Part shown: positions 28,878-36,819 of the stretch, piece after piece
Position numbering within the stretch: position 1 is the first letter of the stretch
Layout of the letters: each line of letters opens with the position of its first letter
NCBI GenBank assembly: GCA_016711435.1
Contig: JADJSY010000005.1
Coordinates: 124,001-188,000, forward strand
Source of the DNA: Lewinellaceae bacterium
Lineage (GTDB): Bacteria > Bacteroidota > Bacteroidia > Chitinophagales > Saprospiraceae
Direction: 5' to 3'
Length of the DNA: 64,000 bases
Notes under the pieces: model-generated
The model's database searches: none
Told to the model about the DNA's origin: nothing
The model's input: the letters and a program-made list of their open reading frames with translations, nothing else
Program-made: the position numbers and the translations under genes

Positions 28878-29888
28878 ATGAAAAACATACAATGGTTGCT
28901 CCCGGCCCTGCTTTTATGCAGCCTGCCGGCCTGCCGGCAAAACACATCCACACCCGACTCGACTACCAACTACCTCCAAAGCACCGAAACAGGGGTAAAA
29001 TCAGGCGGCGTCCGGCTGATACCTGTTGAAGGCGGCAAATACAAGGTCTGGACCAAGCGCATCGGAAACAATCCCAAGATCAAGGTGCTGCTGCTGCACG
29101 GCGGTCCGGCCTGTACCCACGAGTATTTTGAATGTATGGAGAGTTTCCTGCCGCAAGAGGGTATCGAGTTTTATTATTACGATCAATTAGGCTCTTTATA
29201 TTCCGATCAACCGAGCGATACCAGCCTCTGGAACCTGCCGCGTTTTGTGGAAGAAGTGGAGCAGGTACGGCAGGCACTGGGGCTGAATCAGGACAATTTT
29301 TACTTGCTCGGACATTCCTGGGGCGGTATTTTAGCCACGGAATACGCCCTGAAGTACCAGCAACACCTGAAAGGACTGATTATTTCCAATATGATGTCGA
29401 GTTGCCCGGATTACGACCGCTATGCCAATGAAGTACTGGCCAAACAATTGCCCCCGGCCGTACTCGACACACTCCAGATGCTGGAAGCCAAAGGCGATTT
29501 TGCCAATCCGAAATACATGGAACTGCTGCTGCCGCATTTTTACAACAAACACATTTGCAGGTTGCCCCTGGATGCCTGGCCCGACCCGATGCAGCGCGGT
29601 CTGGATCATATCAACCCAACTATTTACGTGACTATGCAAGGCCCCAGCGAGTTCGGTATTTCCGGGAAACTGGAAAAATGGGATCGAAAAGCCGATCTGC
29701 CGAAGATTAAAGTACCCACGCTCACCATCGGCGGCACCCACGATACGATGGACCCGGAACACATGAAATGGATGGCGACTCAGTTTCCCAAAGGCCGTTT
29801 CCTGCTCTGCCCCAACGGCAGCCACATGAGTATGTGGGACGATCAGGAACAATATTTTAGGGGACTGATCGGGTTTTTGAAGGAATAG
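28878..29888 (+). CDS. Proline-iminopeptidase-like alpha/beta-hydrolase lipoprotein
   Basis: 336-aa S33-type hydrolase that likely removes N-terminal proline from short peptides. A lipobox (SLPAC, Cys19) anchors it in the envelope. The oxyanion HGGP is at 74-77, the nucleophile Ser147 in GHSWGG, the acid in GGTHDTMDPEHM and the His in NGSHMSMWDDQEQYF, the proline-iminopeptidase ordering. Cap region WNLPRFVEEVEQVRQALG is also typical. No obvious operon partner. Confidence 0.92.
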   Translation: MKNIQWLLPALLLCSLPACRQNTSTPDSTTNYLQSTETGVKSGGVRLIPVEGGKYKVWTKRIGNNPKIKVLLLHGGPACTHEYFECMESFLPQEGIEFYYYDQLGSLYSDQPSDTSLWNLPRFVEEVEQVRQALGLNQDNFYLLGHSWGGILATEYALKYQQHLKGLIISNMMSSCPDYDRYANEVLAKQLPPAVLDTLQMLEAKGDFANPKYMELLLPHFYNKHICRLPLDAWPDPMQRGLDHINPTIYVTMQGPSEFGISGKLEKWDRKADLPKIKVPTLTIGGTHDTMDPEHMKWMATQFPKGRFLLCPNGSHMSMWDDQEQYFRGLIGFLKE

Positions 29889-30000
29889 AGGAATGAGGGA
29901 CTCAGCAGGGATGAGGAATGAGGTATGAGGAATGACCGAGCGTGATGTCGGACATCCGACATCACGCTCGGCATCCCTCATTCCTCATCCCTCATCCCTA
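29888..30000. repeat. Intergenic hairpin (ATGAGGGATGAGGA arms)
   Basis: GAGGAATGAGGGA words on the left, CTCATTCCTCATCCC on the right, and a central palindrome ACCGAGCGTGATGTCGGACA followed by TCCGACATCACGCTCGG (29935-29972). The left arm begins at the stop of the upstream gene; the right arm forms the last codons and the stop of the mutA-like gene at 29985. Confidence 0.9.
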
Positions 30001-31115
30001 AATTTACTCCAGGCATTGGCCGCCAGCTGCTGCGTCAGTTTTTCAATATAGTAACTGCCCGCAGCGGGGTCGGACATATCGCCGAAACCGCTTTCTAATT
30101 GGAGCAAATGCTGCACATTGCGGGCGATACGGCGGCCAAAAGCGGGCGGATAAGTAGCATTTGCTTCACGTCCGGCATCATAGGGCAACACGGTCAGCCG
30201 GTCGGCGCCGCCGAGCACAGCCGACATGGCCATCGTGGTAGCGCGAATCATATTGGTGTAAAGGTTGTCAGTATATACTTCCTCGCGGAAATGCACGGCC
30301 GCTACCGGGAGCACAAGCGGTGCATTCCAGGCTTTTAATACGTGTAGCCACAACAATTTGAAAGCCCGCATTTTGGCGATTTCGTAGAAATAACTTTTGC
30401 CAATAGAGATGCTGAAATGCATGTGTGCTGCGGCAAGTCCCGGCGAAACACCGCGTTCGGACAATTTTTCCAAATATAAATTCCCCTGACGCAGCAGCGA
30501 AATAATATCCGTTACAGGACTTGAATCAGCATCGGAACTTACCGAAATGATGGGAAAATGCGGGAAACTTTCCGCTGTAAACTGAAGTAAATCAGCGAGA
30601 TAGCGCCAGTCAACGATTTTGTTGTGCAGTGCCGGATCGTAAGCCAGCGACCCGCGCAATTGCCCGGTTTTGAGGCCTTTGCTACCCGCTAACTGCGACA
30701 GATGCGAAAAAATAATCCCCGGATTGGCCTCCACCCCTGCGCCTTCAAAATGCAGTCCGATGAAATCAAGGTAAATACCTTCCAGCATTTGAGCGACTGC
30801 ATCTGCATCTACGCTGCCGTTCAGCCGGAAACAAAGCCCTTGTGCACCACCTTCCAGCGCATCCAGCGCCGTCCGGTTGGCAGTTGCCGGATCGCTCCCG
30901 GGGATATTTTCGCATATTTCCCAGGGCTTTACAGCAGTCATCAGTGGCGCCGGGGGCACAGAAAAATCATCGGCGTGGGCAAAGGGATCAACCCTCAACC
31001 CTTCGGCCAATTTCCAGGAAAGATCATCCAAAGTCTTGTCTTTCAAGTCCTTGCTGATCTGGTTCAGCCATGCTTCTTTGCTGACGGTCGGGAATTCGGA
31101 AAAATCGGGCATCAT
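29985..31115 (-). CDS. mutA: Methylmalonyl-CoA mutase small (beta) subunit, short
   Basis: Non-catalytic subunit of the B12 enzyme that interconverts methylmalonyl-CoA and succinyl-CoA. It has the mutase TIM-barrel segments LRGSLAYDPALHNKIVDWRY, VSPGLAAAHMHFSISIGKSY and GGADRLTVLPYDAG, ending YYIEKLTQQLAANAWSKFRD. At 376 aa it is shorter than typical small subunits (roughly 450 or more, from memory). Its last codons (RDEG) and TGA are made by the inverted repeat at 29888-30000, so the C-terminus was perhaps cut by the repeat. The expected mutB does not follow in the window. Confidence 0.85.
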   Translation of the reverse strand: MMPDFSEFPTVSKEAWLNQISKDLKDKTLDDLSWKLAEGLRVDPFAHADDFSVPPAPLMTAVKPWEICENIPGSDPATANRTALDALEGGAQGLCFRLNGSVDADAVAQMLEGIYLDFIGLHFEGAGVEANPGIIFSHLSQLAGSKGLKTGQLRGSLAYDPALHNKIVDWRYLADLLQFTAESFPHFPIISVSSDADSSPVTDIISLLRQGNLYLEKLSERGVSPGLAAAHMHFSISIGKSYFYEIAKMRAFKLLWLHVLKAWNAPLVLPVAAVHFREEVYTDNLYTNMIRATTMAMSAVLGGADRLTVLPYDAGREANATYPPAFGRRIARNVQHLLQLESGFGDMSDPAAGSYYIEKLTQQLAANAWSKFRDEG

Positions 31116-31138
31116 GTTCGGGTGGGTGTATTACAGAG

Positions 31139-31262
31139 GGTTGATGAAGGTTGATAAGGGTTGATGAGGGTTGATATACATCCGCTCGAAAAAAGTAAAA
31201 TCGCTTCATTTTCGAGCGGATGTATATCAACCCTCATCAACCCTTATCAACCTTCATCAACC
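31139..31262. repeat. Perfect 54-bp intergenic hairpin
   Basis: 31139-31192 and 31209-31262 are exact reverse complements over 54 bases, with a loop of 16 bases. The arms are GGTTGATGA words plus TACATCCGCTCGAAAA at the loop-proximal end. The neighbouring genes are divergent (mutA left, iscS right), so this is not between two gene ends and is unlikely to be only a terminator. Confidence 0.97.
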
Positions 31263-31409
31263 TTCATCAACCTTTTTCGTGGCTACAAAAGTAAGATCAG
31301 CCGGGAAGAAAAGTAGCACCTGAACTTTATTTTCAAAACGAAGCAAAATCCGGGATATAAAACTTTCTAAAACACAAAAAATTACAAACTTTTTTCTAAT
31401 AAGCCTGTT

Positions 31410-31417
31410 TATCTTTG
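31410..31417 (+). promoter_or_regulatory. Probable -7 element of the isc promoter
   Basis: TATCTTTG matches TAnnTTTG and lies 25 bases before the iscS start. No clear -33 TTTG is seen. Confidence 0.55.
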
Positions 31418-31442
31418 CGTTTGATTCAATCTAAATAAGAAC

Positions 31443-32663
31443 ATGGAAAAGCGTCGACTGATATACTTAGACAACAACTCAACGACTCCCTGCGACCCGC
31501 GGGTAGTCGATACGATGGTGCCCTATTTTTATGAAAAACACGGCAATGCGGCAAGTCGCAGCCACCAGTTCGGCTGGGAAGCGGAAGATGCCGTCGACTA
31601 TGCCCGCGAGCAAATTGCCAAACTTTTAAACGTAGAGGATAAGGAAATTATCTTCACTTCAGGCGCTACGGAAAGCAATAACCTGGCGCTGAAAGGCGTG
31701 TTTGAAATGTATGCCAAAAAAGGCAACCACATCATCACCGCAGAAACGGAGCACAAAGCGATCCTCGATACCTGCAAACACCTGGAAAAAGCCGGCGCCG
31801 AAATCACCTACCTGAAAGTACAGGAAGATGGACTGGTTAGCCTGGCCGATCTGGAAGCCGCCATCAAACCGACCACCATTCTGGTATCGCTGATGTGGGC
31901 CAACAATGAAACCGGCGTGATTCAACCCATGCAGGAGATTGCAAAAATCTGCGAAAAACACGGCGTGTTGTTCCATTCGGACGCAACGCAGGCCGTTGGT
32001 AAAATACGCACCCATCCCCGCGAAGTAGGCGTACACCTGATGTCGTTCACAGCCCATAAAATGTACGGCCCCAAAGGCGTAGGCGGACTGTACGTCAGCC
32101 GCAAAAACCCGAGGGTAAAAGTAACCGCCCAAATGGACGGTGGCGGCCACGAACGCGGCATGCGCTCCGGCACCCTGAACGTACCCGGCATCGTCGGTTT
32201 CGGCAAAGCCGCCGAAATTGCCATGAATGAAATGGATCAGGACGCTGCACGGCTCAGCAAATTGCGCGACCGCCTGCAAGCGGAACTGACTAAAATGGAA
32301 GAAACCAAAATCAACGGCAACATTGACAGCCGTATGCCGCACGTAGCGAATATTTCCTTCAAACACGTGGAAGGCGAAGGCCTGATGATGACGTTCAACC
32401 AGAATATCGCCGTTTCTTCCGGTTCAGCCTGCACTTCGGCTTCTCTGGAACCTTCGTATGTGCTGGTGGGAATGGGCCTGGGCGACGATCTGGCACACTC
32501 CAGTATTCGTTTCTCCCTCGGTCGCTTCACTACGGACGAAGATATTGACCAGGCCATCGAACTGGTGCGCAACGGTGTGAACCACATGCGCGACCTCAGC
32601 CCGATCTGGGAAATGTACCAGGACGGCGTGGATCTGACGAAGATTGAATGGTCGGCACATTAA
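31443..32663 (+). CDS. iscS: Cysteine desulfurase IscS/NifS
   Basis: 406-aa PLP enzyme that takes sulfur from cysteine for iron-sulfur clusters. It opens YLDNNSTTPCDPRVVDTM; the PLP lysine is Lys206 in SFTAHKMYGPKG, and the sulfur-carrying Cys330 is in SSGSACTSASLEPSYVL, the class I IscS loop. iscU follows about 460 bases later and iscA after it. No iscR, hscA, hscB or fdx is in the window. Confidence 0.96.
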   Translation: MEKRRLIYLDNNSTTPCDPRVVDTMVPYFYEKHGNAASRSHQFGWEAEDAVDYAREQIAKLLNVEDKEIIFTSGATESNNLALKGVFEMYAKKGNHIITAETEHKAILDTCKHLEKAGAEITYLKVQEDGLVSLADLEAAIKPTTILVSLMWANNETGVIQPMQEIAKICEKHGVLFHSDATQAVGKIRTHPREVGVHLMSFTAHKMYGPKGVGGLYVSRKNPRVKVTAQMDGGGHERGMRSGTLNVPGIVGFGKAAEIAMNEMDQDAARLSKLRDRLQAELTKMEETKINGNIDSRMPHVANISFKHVEGEGLMMTFNQNIAVSSGSACTSASLEPSYVLVGMGLGDDLAHSSIRFSLGRFTTDEDIDQAIELVRNGVNHMRDLSPIWEMYQDGVDLTKIEWSAH

Positions 32664-32808
32664 TCAAATTAGTTATTAGTTATTGGTTATTAGTGCTGAT
32701 AATGAAGCATTTGTAATCAGTTTAATCTAAACTAGTTTTGACGAAGCACTTATTTTCAAATGAGTGAGTTGTAACTCAACAATCTCAACACCCAACTCCT
32801 CAACAAAA

Positions 32809-32913
32809 ATGAGCCCGATACAAAGTCCGCCCGATCCGTTTACGCAATTGATGTACAAGATTTTTTATGGGCTGAAAAGCATGTATTATACTCTTTTTAA
32901 AAAAAAGAAATAA
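32809..32913 (+). CDS. Tiny ORF, 34 aa, basic C-terminus
   Basis: Reads MSPIQSPPDPFTQLMYKIFY then GLKSMYYTLFKKKK. A Pro-rich start, an aromatic amphipathic centre and four terminal lysines suggest a membrane-associating peptide. I do not recognise it. The next tiny ORF has a similar plan (xPPDP / NPSDP, then a basic aromatic helix), so both may be real and related. The alternative is chance frames in repeat-flanked DNA. Confidence 0.4.
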   Translation: MSPIQSPPDPFTQLMYKIFYGLKSMYYTLFKKKK

Positions 32914-32915
32914 AC

Positions 32916-33053
32916 GTGAAACAAGCCCTGCCTTTCAAATATCCGAATCCATCAGACCCGAACTATCCTTTTAGCAGATATATCGCGAACCCTCTTTGCA
33001 TAGGTTTTAAAAATATCTGGAAAGGCATACGCTGGTTGTTCATACGGAATTAA
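32916..33053 (+). CDS. Tiny ORF, 45 aa, GTG start
   Basis: Starts with GTG two bases after the preceding stop and reads KQALPFKYPNPSDPNYPFSR then YIANPLCIGFKNIWKGIRW and LFIRN. Pro-rich N-terminus and cationic aromatic C-terminus, similar in plan to the ORF before it. No known domain. The tight spacing to the previous ORF favours a translated pair. Confidence 0.4.
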   Translation: MKQALPFKYPNPSDPNYPFSRYIANPLCIGFKNIWKGIRWLFIRN

Positions 33054-33125
33054 ATCTCTTGCAAATACTTGATTATCAACACTGATAACCAATAACTAAT
33101 AACTAATAACTGATAATTACTCATT

Positions 33126-33542
33126 ATGGCATATAGCGAAAAAGTGCTCGAACATTTCAAAAATCCCCGCAACGTAGGGACTTTGAACAAGGATGCAAAA
33201 AATGTTGGTACCGGCCTGGTTGGCGCACCTGAATGCGGCGACGTGATGCGCCTTCAAATTGAAGTGGACGAAGAAACGGGCATGATCCGCGATGCGAAAT
33301 TCAAAACCTTCGGGTGTGGATCTGCTATCGCGTCCTCTTCTCTGGCTACCGAATGGCTGAAAGGCAAAAGCCTCGATGAAGCGGCAACGATTGACAATAT
33401 GGACATTGTGGAAGAACTGGCGCTCCCGCCTGTAAAAATCCACTGCTCCGTACTGGCAGAAGACGCTATCAAAGCAGCCATTGAAGACTACCGCCAGAAA
33501 AATGGCATCCAGGTAGAAATCAAAGAATCTGTAACTGCTTAA
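33126..33542 (+). CDS. iscU: Iron-sulfur cluster scaffold IscU
   Basis: 138-aa scaffold on which clusters are built. Three cluster-binding cysteines are present: Cys37 (GAPECGD), Cys64 (TFGCGSAIASSS) and Cys107 (PVKIHCSVL). Asp39 next to the first is conserved. Normal length. It lies between iscS and iscA on the same strand, though hairpin repeats fill both gaps. Confidence 0.97.
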   Translation: MAYSEKVLEHFKNPRNVGTLNKDAKNVGTGLVGAPECGDVMRLQIEVDEETGMIRDAKFKTFGCGSAIASSSLATEWLKGKSLDEAATIDNMDIVEELALPPVKIHCSVLAEDAIKAAIEDYRQKNGIQVEIKESVTA

Positions 33543-33674
33543 AGTGTGTTTTAGTGTTTTCGTGTTTTAGGCTGTAAATTTGGGCATCTGTTTTTTGAAA
33601 AGACAGTTCATCCCAGTAGAAACGCCAAATATATCCACCTCCTAAACACGAAAACACTAAAACACCAAAACACT
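33542..33674. repeat. Intergenic hairpin (GTGTTTTAGTGTTTTCGTG type)
   Basis: AGTGTGTTTTAGTGTTTTCG then TGTTTTAGG on the left pairs with CCTAAACACGAAAACACTAA then AACACC on the right. The centre of about 65 bases is unpaired. It begins directly at the iscU stop and ends 5 bases before the iscA start. Confidence 0.85.
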
Positions 33675-33679
33675 CGTCT

Positions 33680-34006
33680 ATGATTTTCGTAGCAGAAAGT
33701 GCCAAGGAAAAAATCACGGAAATTCGCTCTTCCAGCAAATTGGCCGATGATTTTTTTGTCCGGGTCAGCGTCGTGAGCGGCGGCTGCTCCGGCCTTTCCT
33801 ATAAGCTGGATTTCGACAACGAATCGAAACCCAACGACCAGGTATTTGAAGACAACGGCGTCAAAGTGGTCACCGACCTGAAAAGTTTTTTGTATCTTTT
33901 CAATACTACGCTGGAATTTTCAGGCGGCCTGAACGGTACCGGTTTTGCCTTCAACAACCCGAATGCCTCGCGTACCTGCGGATGCGGAGAGAGCTTCTCG
34001 GTGTGA
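33680..34006 (+). CDS. iscA: Iron-sulfur assembly protein IscA/HesB family
   Basis: 108-aa A-type cluster carrier. Conserved cysteines are Cys36 (SGGCSGLSY), Cys100 and Cys102 (TCGCGESF). Length and spacing are normal. The stop TGA overlaps the first bases of the next inverted repeat (GTGAATCGTGAG). Confidence 0.95.
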   Translation: MIFVAESAKEKITEIRSSSKLADDFFVRVSVVSGGCSGLSYKLDFDNESKPNDQVFEDNGVKVVTDLKSFLYLFNTTLEFSGGLNGTGFAFNNPNASRTCGCGESFSV

Positions 34007-34181
34007 ATCGTGAGTTGTGAGTCGTGAATCGTGAGTGGCATTCAGGTAAAAGAATTATTGAGTTGTTTTTTTCTAACAGAATGCCACACACTCAACGAGG
34101 GTCAAGGCCTGAAAAACCCAGGCCAAGACCCAAAAAATGGCCAAACGGGACGCCTCTCACGATTCACGACTCACAACTCAC
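34003..34181. repeat. Intergenic hairpin (GTGAATCGTGAGTTGTGAG type)
   Basis: GTGAATCGTGAGTTGTGAG on the left is matched by CTCACGATTCACGACTCACA on the right. Inside are AGGCCTGAAAAACCCAGGCC (34105-34124) and CCAAACGGGACGCCTCTCAC (34141-34160), modules shared with the element at 62993-63296. It fills the iscA to arfB gap. Confidence 0.85.
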
Positions 34182-34184
34182 TAC

Positions 34185-34586
34185 ATGGATATCGAACTGC
34201 TCAAAACCGAACTGGAATACCGCACTTCCCGATCCGGTGGCAAGGGTGGTCAAAATGTCAATAAAGTAGAAACCAAGGTAGAAGCCCGTTTTGAAGTAGC
34301 CGTTTCTGCGGCGCTCACGGATGCCGAAAAGGTTTTGGTACTGGAAAAATTAGCCAACCATATTTCCGGCGAAGGTATCCTGTCCGTCACCAACCAGACC
34401 GACCGCTCACAACTTACCAACAAACAAAAGGCGGAAGAAAAACTGCTCGCTTTGATCGAAAAAGCGCTGATTGTGCCCAAAAAGCGCAAAAAAGTGCGTG
34501 TGCCTGCTTCCGTAGTGGAGCAGCGCATCAAAGAGAAAAAAATACAGTCGGAGAAAAAGGCGAATCGGAATTGGACGCCGGAGTAG
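34185..34586 (+). CDS. arfB: Peptidyl-tRNA hydrolase ArfB (ribosome rescue)
   Basis: 133-aa class I release-factor-like protein that frees stalled ribosomes. The catalytic GGQ is at 21-23 within SRSGGKGGQNVNKVETKVE, and the C-terminal tail is rich in Lys/Arg (VPKKRKKVRVP, EKKIQSEKKANRNW), which enters the mRNA channel in ArfB. I use ATG at 34185; the longer frame runs through repeat DNA. Confidence 0.94.
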   Translation: MDIELLKTELEYRTSRSGGKGGQNVNKVETKVEARFEVAVSAALTDAEKVLVLEKLANHISGEGILSVTNQTDRSQLTNKQKAEEKLLALIEKALIVPKKRKKVRVPASVVEQRIKEKKIQSEKKANRNWTPE

Positions 34587-34588
34587 AA

Positions 34589-35048
34589 GTGTTTAGTGTA
34601 TGGTGTTTCGGGCGCTTCGCCTTTGGTAATTTGTGAAAATTTGACCTAAAACGCTGGTGGTTCATCTGAAATGTGCGGGGTCGTAAGGCCCTACGGTATG
34701 CACACATTTCAAACACTTCATTTACAGGCCGTAAGACCCGCGCACGGCGGAAAGTGCTTAGCGGGCATCGTTTTTTTGGCTTTTGGCGCCAATACTTTCG
34801 TCCAGGGATAAAGTAATGCTAAGTTTTGGCACTACGTTTACTAAACCTTGAAGGTTTAGTAAACGTGTGTAAAGCGCTTAGCCGGCTTCGTTTTTTTGGC
34901 TTTTGGCGGTGATACTTTCGTCCGGGCATTCAAGTAATGCCCAGGTTCGGCACTACATTTCAAGTTTAACACCAGCGTTTTATCCCAAATTTTCACAAAT
35001 GCCAAGGGCAAAGCACCCCAAACACCAAACACTAAACACCACACACCA
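34589..35048. repeat. Large composite intergenic hairpin with tandem duplication
   Basis: Outer arms 34589-34660 (GTGTTTAGTGTATGGTGTTT ... AAACGCTGGTG) and 34971-35048 (CACCAGCGTTTT ... AAACACTAAACACC) are mirrored. Within lie two direct copies of an 85-base unit (34750-34834 and 34871-34956), each beginning AAAGYGCTTAGC and containing ATACTTTCGTCC. Between them is the palindrome CGTTTACTAAACC/GGTTTAGTAAACG. The right end encodes the last residues and stop of the gene at 35032. No gene is visible inside. Confidence 0.9.
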
Positions 35049-36615
35049 TCACCACTGCCCGCGCCACATTCTGCCCGTCCATGGCTGCCGAAATAATGCC
35101 GCCCGCATAACCAGCGCCTTCTCCGCAGGGAAATAACCGATCCATTTCCGGGTGCATGAGGGTAAGCGGATCGCGCGGAATACGCACCGGCGAACTGGTG
35201 CGGCTTTCCGCAGCAACCACCGTCGCTTCTTCCGTATAGTATCCGCGCATTTGTTTGCCAAACTGGGCAAGTCCGTCGCGCAAACGTTTATAAATAAAGG
35301 AAGGCAGCAAATCATACAGCGGCGCCGGATAAAACCCCGGGATGTAAGAGGTGCCGGGCAGGTGATTCGATAATTTTCCCTTAATAAAATCGGGTAAACG
35401 AAGCGCCGGGCCTTTTTGGCTGCCATCTCCGGCAGCAAACAAGCGCTGTTCCACTTCAGATTGAAATTCCAGGCCGTCAAAAACACCGTGTTGTTGCCAG
35501 GGGAGCAGGTCTTCCGGTTCGATGGACGTAACAACTCCCGAATTGGCATAAGGTGAATCTCGGCGGCTCATGCTCATGCCGTTCACTACAATTTCTCCCG
35601 GAGCGGTAGCAGCCGGCACAATCAGTCCGCCGGGACACATACAAAATGAAAAAACGCCGCGCCCGCCTGTCTGGCACACCAGGCTATAAGAAGCGGCAGG
35701 CAAGTGTTCGTCGCGCTGATTTTGTTTGTACTGAATCCCGTCGATTAGTTCCTGCGGGTGTTCTACCCGAACCCCCAGGGCAAAAGGTTTGGATTCGATG
35801 CGGATGTTGCGCCGCTGTAGCAACCGGTATATATCGCGTGCCGAGTGGCCGGTCGCCACGATCACAGCATCGGCCAGCCACTCGCGTGTTTTTTCTTCCT
35901 GTCCGACTTCCTGCGTAACCACACCGAGTATGCGGTTCTTTTGCAGGATAAATTCGGTGACAAACTGCCCGAAATGCACTGCTCCGCCGTATTTTTCAAT
36001 GGTAGCGCGTATGTTTTGTACCACGCCCGGCAATTTATTGGATCCGATATGCGGGTGCGCTTCCGTGAGTATATCTGATTTGGAGCCGTGTTCGACCAAT
36101 AATTTCAGCGCCTTGTACACATTGCCGCGTTTGACGGAACGCGTGTACAATTTGCCGTCGGAGTAGGTTCCTGCGCCGCCCTCGCCAAAACAATAATTGG
36201 AGTGCGGGTTAACGGTACCGAATTGCTGGATCGCCCGAAGGTCGCGCCTGCGCGCCTGCGCATCTTTGCCGCGGTCGAGCACGATGGGCTGAATACCTTT
36301 TTCGAGTAATTCCAATGCCGCAAAATAACCTGCCGGTCCGGCCCCGATGATGATTACCCTTTTGGCCCCATCCGGGACGGGTTTGAATCCGTCGAGTATA
36401 GCCGGTTCGGGTGTGAAAATTTCATCCTGGGTATAGACCTGTACCCGCAGCCGGTACACCGCCTGACGGGATCGGGCGTCTAAGGAAGACTTAATGATTT
36501 CAATATGGGATACCTGATCGGGACGAAGGCCTGTTTGACGGGCTGCTTTTTGCAACTGCAGGGCTTCGTTGTCGCGTTCATGCGGAAGCAGGACGAGTTC
36601 TACTGTTTGTGGCAT
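35032..36615 (-). CDS. FAD-dependent dehydrogenase, COG2509-like
   Basis: 527-aa flavoprotein of unknown substrate, in a widespread family. FAD-binding GAGPAGYFAALELLEKG begins near residue 91. Further marks are NSNYCFGEGGAGTYSDGKLY-like (PHSNYCFGEGGAGTYSDGKL), ATGHSARDIY and a closing FPCGEGAGYAGGIISAAMDG, where FAD is bound. The N-terminal 85 residues form the family's extra alpha/beta domain. The C-terminal MVCGV and TAG come from the adjoining repeat. Confidence 0.9.
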   Translation of the reverse strand: MPQTVELVLLPHERDNEALQLQKAARQTGLRPDQVSHIEIIKSSLDARSRQAVYRLRVQVYTQDEIFTPEPAILDGFKPVPDGAKRVIIIGAGPAGYFAALELLEKGIQPIVLDRGKDAQARRRDLRAIQQFGTVNPHSNYCFGEGGAGTYSDGKLYTRSVKRGNVYKALKLLVEHGSKSDILTEAHPHIGSNKLPGVVQNIRATIEKYGGAVHFGQFVTEFILQKNRILGVVTQEVGQEEKTREWLADAVIVATGHSARDIYRLLQRRNIRIESKPFALGVRVEHPQELIDGIQYKQNQRDEHLPAASYSLVCQTGGRGVFSFCMCPGGLIVPAATAPGEIVVNGMSMSRRDSPYANSGVVTSIEPEDLLPWQQHGVFDGLEFQSEVEQRLFAAGDGSQKGPALRLPDFIKGKLSNHLPGTSYIPGFYPAPLYDLLPSFIYKRLRDGLAQFGKQMRGYYTEEATVVAAESRTSSPVRIPRDPLTLMHPEMDRLFPCGEGAGYAGGIISAAMDGQNVARAVVMVCGV

Positions 36616-36618
36616 ATT

Positions 36619-36819
36619 TAGTTATCGGTTATCAGTTATTAGTTATCTGGGGTTTTTCAGGCAAGAAATGAAGTAGAATGCTTTCTCTCATTCCCCATGC
36701 CGAACCTGATAACGGATAACTGATAACCGATAACAATAAGGAGCAGAATGTACTATTCATAATCAATACCAGCCTGAAACCCGATAACAGATAACTAATA
36801 ACTGATAACCGGTAACTAA
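36619..36819. repeat. Intergenic hairpin (TTATCGGTTATCAGTTATTAG type)
   Basis: AGTTATCGGTTATCAGTTAT on the left; two inverted arms follow, at 36708-36737 (CTGATAACGGATAACTGATA) and 36781-36819. It has the shared module GGGTTTTTCAGGC (36650-36662). The last arm supplies the stop codon of the PBP1A gene. Confidence 0.85.

Larger units (their letters stand above)
32669..33106. repeat. Inverted-repeat-flanked segment between iscS and iscU
   Basis: AGTTATTAGTTATTGGTTAT...GAAGCATTTG (32669-32713) reappears inverted at 33062-33106 with only a few mismatches over about 45 bases. Between the arms are two tiny ORFs (32809 and 32916) and a single arm of the TTGAG/CTCAAC class (32769-32806). The layout resembles a very small IR-bounded cassette. 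Confidence 0.75.

Noticed and set aside
31139..31262. Transposon end or insertion sequence
   Set aside because: No transposase, target-site duplication or constant terminal sequence was seen at this or other hairpins.
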